Assembly: GCA_050633365.1 (NCBI GenBank)
Contig: JBOEGJ010000019.1
Coordinates: forward strand, 26,700 to 90,699
Length of the DNA: 64,000 nt
Origin: Pseudomaricurvus sp050633365
GTDB taxonomy: Bacteria; Pseudomonadota; Gammaproteobacteria; Pseudomonadales; Cellvibrionaceae
Direction: 5' to 3'
Below the pieces are notes generated by a model. The model saw nothing but the letters and a program-made list of their open reading frames with translations, was not told the DNA's origin and ran no database searches. Below are positions 27,637 to 36,309 of the stretch, piece after piece (the first letter of the stretch is position 1; the number at the start of each line of letters is the position of its first letter). Both the position numbers and the translations under genes were made by a program.

Positions 27637-28649
27637 TGAATAAAGTTATTCAAGTAGTCATGCTATTTGTGCTGTTGCAAGGATACAAACTACAGGCCTT
27701 TGAGGCAGAACCGACGACGATAACAACTGCGGATATTGTTGGAGCAATTACGCTGGATCGTTCCTGCTTGAACTATTGCATTACTGGCGTCTGTGTCTGG
27801 CTGCGTTGCAGTATTTATGAATGTTCTATCGAGACCAGCATCCGAGTCGCACACTACAATCCGGATCTGGTGGTGAGTGTCTACGACGAGCCCGGCGATA
27901 ACCCATGGCAGGAGATGGAATCCATATTTGGCTCGTTAGATTCAGGAATAGTCAGCGGGATCGTCAGTACCTTTCACGGTGCCTTCGTGGGAGGAGGGCA
28001 TCGAACCGAGGGTGGGAATCCGGCGACGGATCAGAGTCTGCGATTTAAAGAAGTGACCGCGATTGGTCACCCGTTCTCCTCAGTTTCTGACTTTATTGGC
28101 AACACAGGGTATTACTGCCCGTCCGAAGCCGAGTCTTTTAATCCCTACCTGCTCTCTTCTCTGGATGCATTGACCTGGCGTCTTGGTTTGCCCGAGATGT
28201 TGTATTTGCAAAACCTGCTACCCGGTCGGCGTGTCGTGGGCGATGGAATCCAGCAACAATGGGGGCCGGTTTGGCCGCGTACAGGATTTATCAATCAAAA
28301 GGATGATGCCAAGGCGGCTGCGGTTGTTGCACAGCGGGCTGGCAATATCGTTACCCAAACCCGCCAACCTCATATTTATAACGCACTTGATGGCAATGGC
28401 TATAACCGTACCTGGTTGCCCGGTGAATTGGTTGAGAACGATCCGGATACGGGGGTATGGCAAATGCTGGCACCTGAAGTCGATGAGCAATGTTATGCCT
28501 TTGGTGAAAACGATGTGTTGAGTACTTCGTGGTCCCAGGGGCGTCATTCTGAAGATAACCGATACGCGTTTACCTTGTGGCGTCCCTACGAGTGTTGTGA
28601 GGCAAAAGGTGCTTACTTATTCACTGTTCCGGTGAGGGTTTGTTTATGA
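27636..28649 (+). CDS. TIGR03756 family ICE protein (TraU-like)
   Basis: The exported protein has a signal peptide (residues 1-21) followed by a Cys-rich periplasmic region: CLNYCITGVCVWLRCSIYEC matches the TraU-type pattern of conserved disulfide cysteines. The Trp/Cys-rich C-terminus (YECCEAKGAYLFTVPVRVC) fits too. TraU-like proteins assist pilus assembly and DNA transfer. ATG 27636 overlaps the TIGR03757 stop and has GGAGGGGG upstream. Its end overlaps the next gene by 4 bp, showing translational coupling. Confidence 0.85.
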   Translation: MNKVIQVVMLFVLLQGYKLQAFEAEPTTITTADIVGAITLDRSCLNYCITGVCVWLRCSIYECSIETSIRVAHYNPDLVVSVYDEPGDNPWQEMESIFGSLDSGIVSGIVSTFHGAFVGGGHRTEGGNPATDQSLRFKEVTAIGHPFSSVSDFIGNTGYYCPSEAESFNPYLLSSLDALTWRLGLPEMLYLQNLLPGRRVVGDGIQQQWGPVWPRTGFINQKDDAKAAAVVAQRAGNIVTQTRQPHIYNALDGNGYNRTWLPGELVENDPDTGVWQMLAPEVDEQCYAFGENDVLSTSWSQGRHSEDNRYAFTLWRPYECCEAKGAYLFTVPVRVCL

Positions 28650-29995
28650 TTGCCAAACATACAACCACGCGGTTCTGTCGCCGGTTGGTTATCCTGGCGG
28701 TTAGTGTTATGACGTGTCATTCGCTAATTGCCGCAGAAGCGCCAAGCGACGATAGCCTGTTTTACTACAAGATTGGTGGGGGGCGGGATATTGCTATTCC
28801 TCCCAGCCTGAATATCACTACGATTGATTTATCACTAAGCGGACAGGCCTCTGCTCTCAGTTGCAGCGGTTTTGATCCAATGGTGGCTATTGAAAGTTCA
28901 CTGGACAATTTGCGAAATGGTGTCGATAACGCTGTTAATGCCATTGAATTGGCAGCCACAGCCGCGATAGCAAATTTGCCTGGTTATATTCTTCAAAAGG
29001 CAAATCCTGGCCTGTATGACCTGTTTCAAAACGCCTTATTGCGCGCCAACGAATCCTTTTCGCTGGCCACTAAAAGCTGTGAGCGTATCCAGTACGAGAT
29101 CGCCAATAACACAAACCCTTTTGATGAGTGGATTACAGTCAGTTGGGGCGACTCCTGGAAGCGGTCGGTGGGAATTGGTGGAGCCAATATCCATGATGCG
29201 GTCGACGATGCAGAAGATGCGCCTAACGAGGGAATTGAATGGGTAGGTGGCCTGAGGGCGGGTGGAGTTAACCAGCCGCCGATTCGGGTGCTGTCAGATG
29301 TTGCCAAAGCTGGATTGAATATATTGTCGCAACGGCCTCCCGAAACAAGTAGTAACTTGCCTGGTAGCGCACCTCTTGCTCAGCATTTTGCCGGTCCTAA
29401 CGCGGTTGACCGGTGGATCAATAATGTACTGGGTGAGATTGAGGTAGGTCTCTGTGACAGCTGTACCAAAGGGACAAGGCCTGGAAAAGGACTGATTCCC
29501 TATATTGAGGAGACTACTGACGATATCGTGCAGCTGTTAGTGGATCTGGTTTCAGGTTCAACACAGCCTACACGGGTAAATCTGGAGCAAGTCGAAGCGC
29601 CGGGTATTGCGGTGACGCTGCAAGTCATTCTGGCGATTCGAAATCAATCTCCCGACGAAATATCCATTGTCATTAATAAGCTCGGCCAGGAAATTGCCGA
29701 AGCGAGGGTCATGGAGGAGGCGATGATCATTCGACGCTTGCTATTGGCTGGTCGCAAGGAGGGCTATGTCGCAGCGAATGAGATCGCGCAGCAAGAGGTA
29801 ATCCAGGCGCTGGATGAGCTGGAAAGTGAAATCAGTAATGTGATTTTCGAGAAAGATGCCCGCGATAAATTTGTCACTTCGACCGTTGTAGAGCTATTGC
29901 TGCGGGACAATGCGATCCGCCAATCGTCTGTGAATACGCCTGCCACAGTACCGACTGACCCTCGTCCCTTGAAAAATGGTGGTGTGGAGCAATGA
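28646..29995 (+). CDS. TIGR03755 family ICE protein (TraH-like)
   Basis: A signal peptide (about residues 1-29, ending SLIAAEAP) is followed by the family start DDSLFYYKIGGGRDIAIPPS, a helical middle and a C-terminal acidic helical part. The arrangement parallels TraH of F-type systems, where TraU, TraH and TraG occur in sequence; the assignment rests on order and family pattern. The start ATG 28646 overlaps the preceding stop. The last codons overlap the start of the small membrane protein gene. Confidence 0.83.
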   Translation: MIAKHTTTRFCRRLVILAVSVMTCHSLIAAEAPSDDSLFYYKIGGGRDIAIPPSLNITTIDLSLSGQASALSCSGFDPMVAIESSLDNLRNGVDNAVNAIELAATAAIANLPGYILQKANPGLYDLFQNALLRANESFSLATKSCERIQYEIANNTNPFDEWITVSWGDSWKRSVGIGGANIHDAVDDAEDAPNEGIEWVGGLRAGGVNQPPIRVLSDVAKAGLNILSQRPPETSSNLPGSAPLAQHFAGPNAVDRWINNVLGEIEVGLCDSCTKGTRPGKGLIPYIEETTDDIVQLLVDLVSGSTQPTRVNLEQVEAPGIAVTLQVILAIRNQSPDEISIVINKLGQEIAEARVMEEAMIIRRLLLAGRKEGYVAANEIAQQEVIQALDELESEISNVIFEKDARDKFVTSTVVELLLRDNAIRQSSVNTPATVPTDPRPLKNGGVEQ

Positions 29996-30336
29996 AATTT
30001 TACTCTGTAAAGAGGCAGTTTTTGTTCTGGGGGTATACCTCCGTTGCGTTGGTACTGTTACTCATAGTGGGCGTCGCGGTCAGTATCTGGGGGAGTTCGC
30101 AGCCTCCTCAGGCGATAAGTACACTGGTCGCGAACTTGCCGTTGGGTTGGTGGCGCGCTGTTATCTATAGTCTGCTGGTGCTGTGTTGGCCTCGGCTTGT
30201 CTGCCATCTTACCCGTCATCGTCGGCATGACTCTTCATCCTCAGTAAGCCGTCGCCCATTAGTTATTTTGATCATCCTTTACGAATGTTTGATTGTTCAG
30301 AATCCTTTAGCGGCTTTGCTGGGTTGGGTGGCTTAA
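29992..30336 (+). CDS. Small ICE membrane protein between TIGR03755 and TraG-N genes
   Basis: The 114-residue product has three predicted membrane segments (about residues 13-32, 52-68, 88-108), with a basic HRRHDSSSSVSRR loop between the last two. I know of no named domain, but a small hydrophobic protein is regularly found at this place in MPF-G clusters. ATGA overlap with the previous stop and 4 bp to the next start make it part of the transfer operon. Confidence 0.7.
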   Translation: MKFYSVKRQFLFWGYTSVALVLLLIVGVAVSIWGSSQPPQAISTLVANLPLGWWRAVIYSLLVLCWPRLVCHLTRHRRHDSSSSVSRRPLVILIILYECLIVQNPLAALLGWVA

Positions 30337-30340
30337 TAGT

Positions 30341-31897
30341 ATGGCTGTTGATAGTACGTTAGAACTTTACACCACGCTATTTGGTTGGCTGTTTTATAAC
30401 AGTATTTGGGACGTGCTGGTGGCTACCGGCATCGTATTTCTGCCGTTTCTGGGTATTCTTCTCGATACTATTATTCGTTCGTATGCGGGTGAAGATGCCG
30501 AGGAAGCGGGCAATACCACATTACGTATTGTCGAGGTGGAGTTCTTTGTGGCCTTCTTCGTGATCTTGATTGCAGCTGTACCGGCGACACCGCTGAATGC
30601 TGTCGATTTGTCGTTTACTCCACGCGCAGTCATTGGAACACCTGCACAGCCAGTGGCGACGGTCAATAACTCACGCACTACCTATGGGGGAGGCATTTCG
30701 TTTAATGCCGCACCGGTTACTGTGAGCGTGCCCGTGTTCTGGTATGCGGTGATGAGTTTTAGTTCGGGTTTTAATCGCGCAGTGATGGAAAATGTACCGC
30801 CCACTTTGGATTTTCGGGGGTATGTCGATGAATTGCGCGATGCATCCATTCAAGACCCTAATTTGCAACATGAGATCAACGATTTCTTTCGAGACTGTTT
30901 CGTTGAGGCGCGATCAAAATACTTGGCCGAACGTCCCAGCAGTGCAGCAATTACAGCATTGCTAAATCGTTATGGTGAGAGTGACCCTGATTGGATTGGC
31001 TCGCATGTGTATCAGGAAATACCGGGATATTACAATAGCATCCGTGCTGATACCGTCAGGGAAGGATACCCTTGGTCGGCCCTCAGGGACGTAGAGTGGG
31101 ATGCGTCTAATAACCCTGTTTATGGAAAGCCATTCTGCACAGAATGGTGGCAAGGCATTCAACAATCAATTCTTAATGAGCTAGGTGATCTCGATTTACT
31201 TTCTGCTGCCGCTGAACCGGGGTGGGACCCTGCGCCACGTCGCGATACGGTTATACAAATTGCATTGATTAATTCTCCGCCGCGTTGGACTACTCGCGGC
31301 TACGACTTCGCCTATGGGAATCTGGTCGATTTCAGTGTTGGGGAACCTGGGGTGATGGTGTCGGTACAGAATGCCGCACAACAAGGTCTGGCTGCTTACG
31401 GCCTTGGAAAGACCAGTGTGTCTTTTGCCGCCTATTTGCGCGTATTTCTTGAAGCGGCACCCATGGTGCAAGCGCTGATCCTGATGGGACTCTACGCGCT
31501 GTTGCCGTTCTTTATCTTAATCAGCCGCTACAAGTTTTCTTTGTTGATTATTGGCGCATTGATTTTGTTCACAGTGAAGTTCTGGACAGTACTTTGGTTC
31601 TTTGCCTGGTGGGTGGATCAAAACCTGATTCAGGCGTTTTATCCCGACCCTGGCAGCGTGACCACGCTGTTTAGCACTGACCTCACGCTCAAGCGGATCA
31701 TTCTTAACTTTCTCACTGGTGGGTTGTATTTGGTATTGCCGTTACTGCTATCCGTCTACCTGGGTTTGGCAGGTATTCGAGCGGCTTCTCAGCTCGATGG
31801 TGCTACCCAGGCGATCACCCGTGGCACAGCCGGAGCGGGGCGAATTAATCCCAGACTAGGAGGGCGTTTTAAGGGGAAGAAAGGGGCAAGTAAATGA
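30341..31897 (+). CDS. traG: Conjugal transfer protein with TraG N-terminal domain
   Basis: This inner-membrane protein of 518 residues has membrane helices near residues 20-42, 66-85, 364-384, 388-405, 410-430 and 460-485. A long periplasmic region lies between the second and third. The pattern matches the TraG_N domain family of ICE transfer systems (mating-pair stabilisation). It ends in a Gly/Arg/Lys-rich tail (GRINPRLGGRFKGKKG). The large C-terminal periplasmic region of F TraG is absent, as usual in this ICE group. It is the last recognised gene of module B. Confidence 0.85.
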   Translation: MAVDSTLELYTTLFGWLFYNSIWDVLVATGIVFLPFLGILLDTIIRSYAGEDAEEAGNTTLRIVEVEFFVAFFVILIAAVPATPLNAVDLSFTPRAVIGTPAQPVATVNNSRTTYGGGISFNAAPVTVSVPVFWYAVMSFSSGFNRAVMENVPPTLDFRGYVDELRDASIQDPNLQHEINDFFRDCFVEARSKYLAERPSSAAITALLNRYGESDPDWIGSHVYQEIPGYYNSIRADTVREGYPWSALRDVEWDASNNPVYGKPFCTEWWQGIQQSILNELGDLDLLSAAAEPGWDPAPRRDTVIQIALINSPPRWTTRGYDFAYGNLVDFSVGEPGVMVSVQNAAQQGLAAYGLGKTSVSFAAYLRVFLEAAPMVQALILMGLYALLPFFILISRYKFSLLIIGALILFTVKFWTVLWFFAWWVDQNLIQAFYPDPGSVTTLFSTDLTLKRIILNFLTGGLYLVLPLLLSVYLGLAGIRAASQLDGATQAITRGTAGAGRINPRLGGRFKGKKGASK

Positions 31898-32011
31898 TGT
31901 TGTCAGCCAGCCTAACAGTTACCAACAGTCGCTATTGCTGTCTCAATAGCACCTTACATACCCGGATCAACGCTTCGGCGTGGTATGCAGTAATTCCTAC
32001 GGGAGTACGGA

Positions 32012-32113
32012 ATGATCTGTTTGTTCACTCACCCAACCGGGGAGCTTGTTGCCCCATTGGGTCGGCGGCTCTTTTTATCACATCAACTCATTGAATCAGG
32101 AGCACTGCTATGA
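32012..32113 (+). CDS. Possible 33-residue coupled leader peptide
   Basis: An ATG at 32012 opens a 33-codon frame whose TGA (32111-32113) overlaps the start of the DUF3577 gene (ATG 32110) as ATGA. The peptide contains THPTGELVAPLGRRLFLSHQ. The RNA here also folds: ACCCAA and TTGGGT enclose a GGGG/CCCC stem. The ribosome site is weak (GGGAG at 32001-32005). It may be a leader peptide or chance. Confidence 0.3.
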   Translation: MICLFTHPTGELVAPLGRRLFLSHQLIESGALL

Positions 32114-32583
32114 GTAAACCAACTGAAAATACAACAACGTCCTCTGCTACTGCAGAAAACAATCGGTACTTCAACGAGTATGCCAATGGCATCGGTTATC
32201 TGAACAGCATTCGTGAATTCGGTGCTGAAGGTAAACCTGAGCGCTATGCAGCTCAAGTATCGGTTATCCAGGGGCCAGCGGATAACGTGCACTATGAATA
32301 TCATGATCTCGTTATTTCGTCTGAAACCGTGCTCGGTGTTGTGTTAGAACACCGGGAAGCTATCGAAGCCGAGGATGCCAATGTGCTGATTCGCTTCAAT
32401 ATGGCTAACCCTCGTGCCAAAGCATTCATCTATAAACAAGGTGAACGTGCCGGTGAATTGGGGGCTGCGATAGGTGGCTTCTTGACGCGCATTCTCTCTA
32501 TGAAAATCAACGGTGAACTGGTCTATGAAGACCAACGTACTTTTGATGATCATGAGGGCACGCCTCAAGTCGCAAATGGATAA
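32110..32583 (+). CDS. STY4534 family ICE replication protein (DUF3577)
   Basis: The 157-residue soluble protein contains the family stretch YFNEYANGIGYLNSIREFGAEG and the C-terminal VRFNM..P.AK pattern (here VLIRFNMANPRAKAF). DUF3577/STY4534 proteins occur in ICEs of this class near topoisomerase, ssb and radC genes and are thought to help replication of the excised circle. ATG 32110 has CAGGAGC upstream. It begins the maintenance block after TraG-N. No neighbouring ssb or topB is present, suggesting a rearranged or reduced module. Confidence 0.85.
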   Translation: MSKPTENTTTSSATAENNRYFNEYANGIGYLNSIREFGAEGKPERYAAQVSVIQGPADNVHYEYHDLVISSETVLGVVLEHREAIEAEDANVLIRFNMANPRAKAFIYKQGERAGELGAAIGGFLTRILSMKINGELVYEDQRTFDDHEGTPQVANG

Positions 32584-32633
32584 CACGCCACCAGGGCAGT
32601 ATTGACCTAGCGTTAATATGCTGTCCATTTCAT

Positions 32634-32661
32634 CCTTATGGGAACCACCGTTCCCATAAGG
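32634..32661. repeat. 12-bp perfect inverted repeat with 4-nt loop upstream of radC
   Basis: CCTTATGGGAAC (32634-32645) pairs perfectly with GTTCCCATAAGG (32650-32661) across CACC. No T-run follows, so it is not a standard terminator. A partial copy (CCTATGGGAGC) lies just before the radC start at 32681-32691. It may be an operator or a single-strand structure of the element. Confidence 0.55.
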
Positions 32662-32696
32662 ACCTGGTGTGTTCCCTATTCCTATGGGAGCACATT

Positions 32697-33188
32697 ATGA
32701 AAACCGTTAAACCTTCGAATGAAATGTATTCTACCGAAACGGCATTCGAGCAGGAAAACCAACTGATTGCTGAAGCCAAACACTTGCTCTATGCACGATT
32801 GAAAAACCGTGACCAGGTGTTTAGTTCCCCGCATGAAGTACGCGACTATCTGCGCTTACAGCTAGCAGGCCAGCAGCGAGAAGTATTTAGCTGTCTGTTT
32901 GTTGATAGCCAACATAGGCTGATTGAGTATCGGGAAATGTTTGCGGGCACCATTGATGGTTGCAGTGTTTATCCCCGTGAAGTGGTCAAGGCCGCTTTGC
33001 AGGTGAATGCTGCTGCAGTGATTTTTGCTCACAATCATCCATCTGGAGTGGCTGAGCCCAGTCAGAGTGATAGAAATATCACACAACGGCTGAAAGAGGC
33101 TTTGTCATTGATAGATATCCGGGTATTGGATCACTTTATAGTAGGTGATGAGACAGTGGAATCGTTTGCTGAGCGAGGATTACTTTAG
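32697..33188 (+). CDS. radC: RadC family JAB-domain protein
   Basis: The 163-residue protein has the MPN+/JAB metal site AHNHPSGVAEPSQSD (HxHPSGx8D) near residues 113-127, and the preceding Glu is in place (EYREMFAGTIDG). It is the short ICE form lacking the N-terminal HhH domain of chromosomal RadC. Such proteins are usual in ICEs and prophages; despite the name no repair role is proven. ATG 32697 follows ATGGGAG. Confidence 0.92.
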   Translation: MKTVKPSNEMYSTETAFEQENQLIAEAKHLLYARLKNRDQVFSSPHEVRDYLRLQLAGQQREVFSCLFVDSQHRLIEYREMFAGTIDGCSVYPREVVKAALQVNAAAVIFAHNHPSGVAEPSQSDRNITQRLKEALSLIDIRVLDHFIVGDETVESFAERGLL

Positions 33189-33200
33189 TCGATCAAACCC

Positions 33201-33232
33201 AATGCCCGTAGAACTTCGGTTTTACGGGCATT
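33201..33232. terminator. Hairpin terminator between convergent radC and small membrane gene
   Basis: The stem AATGCCCGTA (33201-33210) / TACGGGCATT (33223-33232) has a 12-nt loop and lies between the radC stop and the stop of the convergent gene at 33234. Only a short T-run follows. Confidence 0.6.
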
Positions 33233-33233
33233 T

Positions 33234-33452
33234 CTATAACTTATTGTCGTAAAGGCCGTCAGCACGTTTTACCGGATCAATCTCACCGCTTCGATGGTTG
33301 TAATGAATAATGTTGTCGGTTGGGGCGTGATCATTTTCGTCATCGCCGCCATCGACTAGATCAATTAAAAATAGCAGGGTGCGCCAGCACAAACTGAGCA
33401 TACCGACAATTAATGCGGCAATGAACAGATAAGATGTTTTGAGCCATTTCAT
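33234..33452 (-). CDS. Small two-helix membrane protein
   Basis: The 72-residue protein starts MKWLKTSYLF. It has two hydrophobic segments (about residues 6-24 and 24-33) and a soluble acidic tail (DGGDDENDHAPTD). The start at 33452 lies 4 bp after the stop of the upstream gene at 33457, so the two form an operon. No family was recognised. A longer frame from 33503 would overlap the upstream gene by 47 bp and is less likely. Confidence 0.55.
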   Translation of the reverse strand: MKWLKTSYLFIAALIVGMLSLCWRTLLFLIDLVDGGDDENDHAPTDNIIHYNHRSGEIDPVKRADGLYDNKL

Positions 33453-33456
33453 CAGA

Positions 33457-33696
33457 TTAGGCACCTTTTGCAGGGCGCTTAAAAATACAAGTAAGCTTTG
33501 CACTGCCTTTGGCGCAATTCACAAGCTCCCACTGCTGCTCACCTAATTTATTCAGCGTTTGGGTTAGTGCCCCGTCATTACCCAGTAAGGGGTAGGTTTT
33601 TACCAGATACTCCCAATTTTGCCCCGCTGTTGCCGACGTGGACAAAAGCAGCATGGCAAAGATACATGAGATGCGGAATGAGCTTTGAGTAAACAT
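33457..33696 (-). CDS. Small exported protein, DUF4177-like
   Basis: The 79-residue protein has a signal peptide (ISCIFAMLLLSTSATAG, cleavage near residue 25). The mature part WEYLV...LNKLGEQQWELVNC resembles the compact W-EY...LN.LG..GWELV pattern of DUF4177-type proteins. It has AAGGAGAA upstream on the minus strand. It forms a pair with the membrane protein at 33234. The role is unknown; possibly entry exclusion or envelope modification by the ICE, which is only conjecture. Confidence 0.6.
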   Translation of the reverse strand: MFTQSSFRISCIFAMLLLSTSATAGQNWEYLVKTYPLLGNDGALTQTLNKLGEQQWELVNCAKGSAKLTCIFKRPAKGA

Positions 33697-33790
33697 CCAT
33701 TGTTCTCCTTAAGTGGGGAGTCCATGTAGGAAGCTACAATTATACTGTAAATGGTGTGATAAATGAGGTTCTGAGGTCACATTTTGGCAG

Positions 33791-34342
33791 TCAGTTATCA
33801 ATATACTCGCGTAAAGCGCTCCATATAAGGTGAAGATCCAGGCTGGTTTCGTCGGCTATCTTGAGAAAACGCTCACGTTCCTCCAGTTGTTTATGGTGCT
33901 GCCAAAGCTTCCAGACCAGATGATCGGACTCTTCATCACATAGAGGTGGCCTGCCACTACCTACTCCACGAATGTTAAGAACGTTTCGGCGACGGGAGAA
34001 CTCTGAAGCATGCATGCCAAATAACCGACGCATAAGAATCAATGGTGCGCCATGAAAAAGATAAATATCTTCTAATTCACGATCTTCGCGTTTGTCTTCC
34101 AACTCTTTTAGCTGTCTTGTCAGTGCTTTTTCATCTACGCCAACTTTGAGAAAGTAGCGGGCGCGGTTTATAAGCGATTTTTGTTCGGTGAGATTGAGTT
34201 TGGACAGCGTGGTGAGTAGTTCATCGGAAAGCTCTTGCGTTTCAAAATGAATAGAGTGAAGAGACTCTAGGGATGACATTAGTGTTTCGGCTGCAGAGCG
34301 ACACATCTTATCCTCAAAATTGGCCATAAATCGTAACTCCAT
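33791..34342 (-). CDS. DUF2857-like ICE regulatory protein
   Basis: The 183-residue soluble helical protein has the segment LILMRRLFGMHASEFSRRRNVLNIRGVGSGRPP, reminiscent of DUF2857 and FlhC-like ICE proteins that carry a small DNA-binding motif before a GRP(P/R) turn. DUF2857 genes typically accompany parB and replication genes in this ICE group. An alternative ATG at 34327 removes five residues. Function is likely transcriptional control of element genes, by family analogy only. Confidence 0.6.
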   Translation of the reverse strand: MELRFMANFEDKMCRSAAETLMSSLESLHSIHFETQELSDELLTTLSKLNLTEQKSLINRARYFLKVGVDEKALTRQLKELEDKREDRELEDIYLFHGAPLILMRRLFGMHASEFSRRRNVLNIRGVGSGRPPLCDEESDHLVWKLWQHHKQLEERERFLKIADETSLDLHLIWSALREYIDN

Positions 34343-34667
34343 CGTTCCCTGACGGTTGGTCAGTCCATGTTGCTAGGTAGCAATTCCATACTATTGACAA
34401 CGAAGAAAAAGAACGGTGAGAAACTTTTCAAAAAAGGAAGAAAGTTTTTATAAAACAACGGGTTAGAACCTAGGTTTAAAGGCATGGGTTTTGATGGATA
34501 GTAGGCAGTTAGTACTATGAAAATGAAGGCATGAAAGACTTGTATCCTATTCGATACCATGTTGATTCTTAAAAAGTTTTATTCTTAATGGAAAGAAAGA
34601 ATATGGATTAGAACTGGTGCGAGTAGGACTATGGTAGTTTATCCACTGTGAAATATGCGGCCTTGTG
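34343..34667. other. Intergenic region between divergent genes
   Basis: This AT-rich 325-bp region lies between the DUF2857-like gene and the membrane protein gene. It has no supported gene and no convincing terminator or operator; it probably holds the promoters of both. Confidence 0.5.
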
Positions 34668-35612
34668 ATGCGCCTAATTCAGATCGTTAAGTACACCTTT
34701 TGCGCTGTCAGTATGATTTTAACGAGCTTGTTTGCTCTTTCTCTGTCGGGTGTGGCGTCCAGTGATGTCGTGATAGGGAATGGACTAAGTAAAAATCTGT
34801 TAGCAGCGGGTTTGTTTATCTTGATCGGATGCTGTGTAGATTTCGGTAAATATTTATTTTGGTCCGAAAGGCACCGTAGTCATTATTATGGGGCTATGGC
34901 TTTAGTTCTCACAGGGTTTTCGTTATTGGCTAGTTGCGCATTTTTCCTTTCCGCTGAATTCGTCGCCATTAACAACTCTCAATTAGAATCCACGGAATAT
35001 AGGGTATTGCAAGAAAGGGCAGATGCGATTAGGCAGGAGATAAACCACCATGAGCGTTTGCTGGAGAAACGCCTCAATAGTGAGTTTCATCGACAGTGGG
35101 TCGAAGGGGAAAAAAACGCTGAGAGAATACGTGAACTAAAAGGTTCACTGGTAAGGCTGATGGAGCTATCTTCAAATGCAGGCAAGAATACGGCGTTGAA
35201 TGAAGTGCCAATAACACGCTTTTTTGCGGTCTTGGGGCGGATTTTTGGTGTGAGTATAGAAACCGTTAGAAACTTCGGCTATGGACTACTGGCGTTGTTG
35301 TTGGAAGTCATTACATTAGGTGCCATTAGTTTAGCAAATTCGATGCGGCGCGAAGCTTTGTGCGCTGATAAAGAGACGGCCGATGCTATCAAGCCGGAAG
35401 CATCTGTCGATGACTCTGTGCAGCGAGAAAAGATAGTCAATCTTTCTAACGACATTATTCGAGGCCAGATACAGCCGGTCATTCGGAAGATCAAGGCAGC
35501 GCAATATGAGCTTGATATGGATGCAATCAGACAAGTACTGATGCACCTGTATTTGGCAGGGCTGATTGATAAGGACGCACGTAATAGCTATAAACTGCCC
35601 AGTGCGGAATAG
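34668..35612 (+). CDS. ICE membrane protein with central coiled coil
   Basis: The 314-residue protein has three N-terminal membrane helices (about residues 8-30, 42-60, 73-98), a charged coiled coil (about 105-165), a fourth helix (about 198-222) and a cytosolic C-terminus. The C-terminus looks helical with a winged-helix-like end (IRQVLMHLYLAGLIDKDARNSY). I do not recognise the family. The starts GTG 34665 and ATG 34668 are adjacent and lack a clear ribosome site. It lies at the end of the maintenance block and may sense or anchor DNA at the membrane, but this is conjecture. Confidence 0.65.
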   Translation: MRLIQIVKYTFCAVSMILTSLFALSLSGVASSDVVIGNGLSKNLLAAGLFILIGCCVDFGKYLFWSERHRSHYYGAMALVLTGFSLLASCAFFLSAEFVAINNSQLESTEYRVLQERADAIRQEINHHERLLEKRLNSEFHRQWVEGEKNAERIRELKGSLVRLMELSSNAGKNTALNEVPITRFFAVLGRIFGVSIETVRNFGYGLLALLLEVITLGAISLANSMRREALCADKETADAIKPEASVDDSVQREKIVNLSNDIIRGQIQPVIRKIKAAQYELDMDAIRQVLMHLYLAGLIDKDARNSYKLPSAE

Positions 35613-35671
35613 ACTGATGAAGCTGAAGGGTGATCAAAATGTGATCAGCGCATATTTGGATTAAATCATAT

Positions 35672-35697
35672 AAAAACAGTTGGTTAGGACTGTTTTT
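35672..35697 (+). terminator. AT-rich hairpin, possible terminator
   Basis: AAAAACAGT (35672-35680) pairs with ACTGTTTTT (35689-35697); the T-run forms part of the stem. It lies 60 bp after the membrane protein gene. The low stem GC makes it a weak call. Confidence 0.4.
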
Positions 35698-35825
35698 GAG
35701 GTCAGGTGTCTTGTGATAAGGCGTGGCAAGCCCTTGCGGAAGTAAAATAATTGAACTATTCTAACCACGATGTACTCTATGAAAGCTGAAGCTAAATTGA
35801 CCCACTACTTGCAATAAACCGAATC

Positions 35826-36197
35826 ATGCGGACAGTAAAATACAGACAGTTGATCGTTGCGCTACTGATGATGGCATTCATCGGTCAGGTCGTTGCGTCT
35901 ACGAGCATGTCTTGCCAAAGCCTGTCTGCCCCTTTGCAAGCTCAGGAGCAGATGATGGATTCGGGTATGATGGATCACTCTCAGCATATGGGCTCAAATG
36001 TACTTTCGTTAGATGGTGCGGTTACGGCCGACTGCTGTCCTGACTGCGATTGCAGCTTGGCTGGGTGTTCCTCTGTGGCATTGCCTGCCTACCAGTCCAC
36101 TTTTTTTTCTAGTCTGAACTCGGCAACTGGTCACTATGACGAGTCGACGGATTCTCAGTTAGTTGTTTCTCTCTTTCGTCCCCCTATTACCCGCTAA
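35826..36197 (+). CDS. Small exported Met/Cys-rich protein at the head of the copper locus
   Basis: The 123-residue protein has a signal peptide (LIVALLMMAFIGQVVAS) and a Met/His stretch (MMDSGMMDHSQHMG) that suits Cu(I). A cysteine cluster CCPDCDCSLAGC and an end in LFRPPITR follow. It recalls CopL-like and CzcI-like leader genes of metal operons. It comes first in the copper locus, followed by DUF411. The shared tail motif links it with the proteins at 23131 and 41028. A periplasmic copper-binding role is inferred. Confidence 0.65.
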   Translation: MRTVKYRQLIVALLMMAFIGQVVASTSMSCQSLSAPLQAQEQMMDSGMMDHSQHMGSNVLSLDGAVTADCCPDCDCSLAGCSSVALPAYQSTFFSSLNSATGHYDESTDSQLVVSLFRPPITR

Positions 36198-36309
36198 AAT
36201 AGGGTAAGTGCGCCTGAAATTCAGCGCTTCTTACTCGATTGTTATTAGCGGGAGTCTCCAAACTCCCAAATAGAAAGTCTGAAAAGACCTGCGCTCTATG
36301 GGAGTTTCC

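Noticed and set aside
31894..32094. 66-residue frame overlapping the end of traG
   Set aside because: The start ATGATG overlaps the traG stop, but the composition (Cys, Ser, Arg rich) is not protein-like and another frame in the same DNA fits better with the next gene.
34360..34560. 66-residue minus-strand frame in the AT-rich intergenic region
   Set aside because: Phe/Ser/Asn-rich low-complexity product from AT-rich DNA with no ribosome site.
36250..36275. GGGAGT-CTCCAA-ACTCCC hairpin before the DUF411 gene
   Set aside because: The stem is only 6 bp and no T-run follows; it could be chance and is not called a terminator or operator.
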